Of a stretch of DNA of 21,575 nt, positions 19,701-21,575 are shown piece after piece. The translations under genes and the position numbers were made by a program. Each line of letters starts with the position of its first letter. Position 1 is the stretch's first letter. Source of the DNA: Hypsibius dujardini (lineage: Eukaryota; Tardigrada; Eutardigrada; Parachela; Hypsibiidae); contig LRSR01009069.1 of assembly GCA_001579985.1 (NCBI GenBank), positions 1 through 21,575 on the forward strand, given 5' to 3'. A model generated the notes under the pieces. The model did no database searches and was not told the DNA's origin. It saw only the letters and a list, made by a program, of their open reading frames with translations.

Positions 19701-21277
19701 ACTCATCTCTCGACTCTTGCCACGTTTGGTATTCCTCATTGAAAAATCTCGTTCTGCATGACTGCATTGCTGTAGCCTTTCCATACGTGTTACATATATG
19801 TTGTACACCGCTGGCCAGGGACACTCGATTTGTCAAGAGGCAATTTGTTACCACAAGGCTGCAGGCTATACATAAAAAACGTTGATTTGCGTGTGAAAAT
19901 GTGCATTTCATGTACTGCAGATTGCACATGTGGTCTTGTGGTAAACTATTTCCGCTTCAAACCAAAGCATTTTTTGTATAGGTTGCAGTCTTATGGTAAC
20001 AAATTGCTTCTTGCCAAATCAAGCGTCCCGATTTTTCTGGCTAGAGCCGTAGTTTCAGTCCGTTAGGGCCCGTATGACATGCTCTGAAAATTCCTTTATG
20101 CAAATTCACGAATGCCTGGACAATCATGCAATAATTTCAGCGCAGTGCGCAAATTTCGCTAACCTTTGTCTGTATACTTACTCTCCTCCTCGTCCTTCGT
20201 CTCAATACATTTGCTGTACCGCATCGTTCGTTTTATTTTTTAACAAAAGTGCTAGCAGAACCAATAAGAAAATACGAAATATAGCACATATATTACCAAA
20301 TTCATTAAAAGATTTTGGACTGCGGTGGTTATAAGCACTATCGCCTAACCACATCCACCGGTTGCCGCCGAGTCGAGTAATCTCAAAAGGTCGTCGATGA
20401 GAGATGTGTTTCCTGATCTGGGTGTTCTCGACGTATCCCCAAGTAACCGTTCTTCTTCTCTTAGTACTGCTATAACTACTAGACGAATCTCCTGTTCGTA
20501 CAGACAAGACACAGATAATATTCCTGGAAAGGATTACCAGTATCAACTCGGCATTTTAAGGTTGGTTATAGATCTACAGTGTAGGCATAATGGTAATGTA
20601 CATGACGTATGGTTTACTTTTAAGATGGACTATACTGTAGTATTCGCATCTACTTTAAAACGGTCGGCATGGCTCAGAATTGAGTGACGTCCAGTCACGC
20701 GACACACGGTCCTCGAATATACTTTTTGTGTATGCAAAAATGTAGCTCTATTCCATTTAGAAACAAACCAATTTTCGGTAGAAATCGGCACAGGTGCGCC
20801 TATTCAGTTTTTTGTCCCAGGTAGCTCGCCATACCGCGACCTCGTGCTACATTCCACTCCGACCGAGTCAGGCTTTGCTTTCGACAACCTTGTCGACTTT
20901 ATTTGATGACACAGTTTGATCCAGCGCCTGCCTGTCTCTCTCTCTCTTCTCTCTCTCGTTTTCTCTCGCAATGTTTATGCACACACACTCACACTCACAC
21001 CGAACACAAATCAACCCAAAACTGTAGGTATTTTCGCATTTTTTATCCTTCCCCATCTACTACTACCCATCCCCACAAGCATGCTTCCATGTATCTTCGT
21101 GTGACTCATCGAAATCTGCGCGAAGTTCACGGTGAAAATCCCATCAAAATCAAAACGTCGCATTTGCGTCTCGACCTTTAACCGCGTGTGCACCTTTTTG
21201 TATGCCATTTTTCTCCTACCCCCCCCCCTTGTATTTCACATCGAAGTAGGTCACCCTCCATATGAGAGAGAATAAGG
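19701..21277 (+). other. Intergenic region, no gene seen
   Basis: About 1.6 kb. No open frame here has a recognisable domain. A weak ATTAAA is at 20304. Near the next gene there is a CT-rich run (20935-20965), CACACA/CACTCACA repeats (20979-21000) and a C-run (about 21220-21229); the CT tracts could be part of a promoter (inference). Confidence 0.6.
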
Positions 21278-21575
21278 ATGGATGCGGACACTACTCGTCA
21301 CGAGATGGAGAATACCGACCCGGGCAGGATGTTTGGGGAAGATGCAGCCAATAGTAGTACGAGTGCCACAGAGTCGGAGGATCCCACGCGGCTTGTTATT
21401 GACGATGGAGCCTCGGAAAACAGGTCAGCAGCAGCAGCAGCAGTAACCATTAAGTGTGAGGAGGACGCTCTTCGCGATCATTCCTTCCAGCATGTGGACG
21501 GTAGTAGTCACCTCGACGGGATGGATCACGATGGGGATTATCACGCGTCGCCGTCGTCGCACCAATCGGTGATTG
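21278..21575 (+). CDS. Start of an unrecognised acidic protein (3' end outside window)
   Basis: An open frame runs from ATGG at 21278 to the window end without a stop (99 codons). A TGA in frame at 21263-21265 supports this start. The sequence is acidic and Ser/Thr/Asp/His-rich (DADTTRHEMENTDPG, ATESEDPTRLVIDDG, five Ala from GCA repeats, VTIKCEEDALRD, SSHLDGMDHDGDY). It looks like the disordered N-terminus of a regulatory protein, but no domain is visible. A possible splice donor, ACAG/GTCAGC near 21423, lies inside the open frame. Confidence 0.6.
   Translation, partial: MDADTTRHEMENTDPGRMFGEDAANSSTSATESEDPTRLVIDDGASENRSAAAAAVTIKCEEDALRDHSFQHVDGSSHLDGMDHDGDYHASPSSHQSVI

Overview
This is eukaryotic nuclear DNA with spliced genes on both strands. 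I saw no bacterial, plasmid or phage features. A kettin/sallimus-type muscle Ig protein and a Spätzle-like cystine-knot ligand point to an ecdysozoan animal. The short introns (about 60-580 bases) and intergenic gaps of about 0.35-1.8 kb suggest a compact genome, for which a tardigrade is plausible. That placement is inference and was not tested by a database search.

Layout: (1) 1-6749, plus strand: the 3' part of a kettin-like giant Ig gene with nine visible Ig domains, a Q/P-rich linker whose reading frame does not join cleanly, and two possible C-termini. Its introns carry (TCTG)n microsatellites. (2) 7288-9555, minus: isovaleryl-CoA dehydrogenase in four exons, complete at 433 aa. (3) 9556-10495: three fold-back DNA elements, one with a 21-base tandem repeat in its loop. 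(4) 10496-11612, minus: L-seryl-tRNA(Sec) kinase (PSTK) in two exons, 351 aa, so selenocysteine synthesis is implied. (5) 11962-13985, plus: a sosondowah-like (SOWAH) ankyrin protein, six exons, 421 aa, divergent from PSTK across 349 bases. (6) 14370-15821, minus: an unrecognised two-exon, 310 aa protein with a basic Ser/Lys-rich tail. (7) 15822-17668: intergenic, with a relic repeat end and a 154-base fold-back that contains a TATA-like box. (8) 17669-19700, plus: a four-exon secreted Spätzle-like protein of 292 aa. (9) 19701-21277: intergenic, no gene seen. (10) 21278 to the window end: the start of an unrecognised acidic protein.

The genes form no operon or evident pathway: muscle structure, leucine breakdown, selenocysteine charging, an ankyrin adaptor and a secreted ligand sit side by side as in ordinary animal synteny. 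The most unusual content is the density of inverted-repeat elements. At least two belong to one family (9.9 kb and 18.7 kb, with a probable third relic at 16.26 kb). Introns 1 and 2 of the Spätzle-like gene contain large fold-backs: intron 1 starts at an element end that supplies the splice donor sequence, and in intron 2 the palindrome starts 15 bases after the donor. I saw no clear case of a new multi-gene system.
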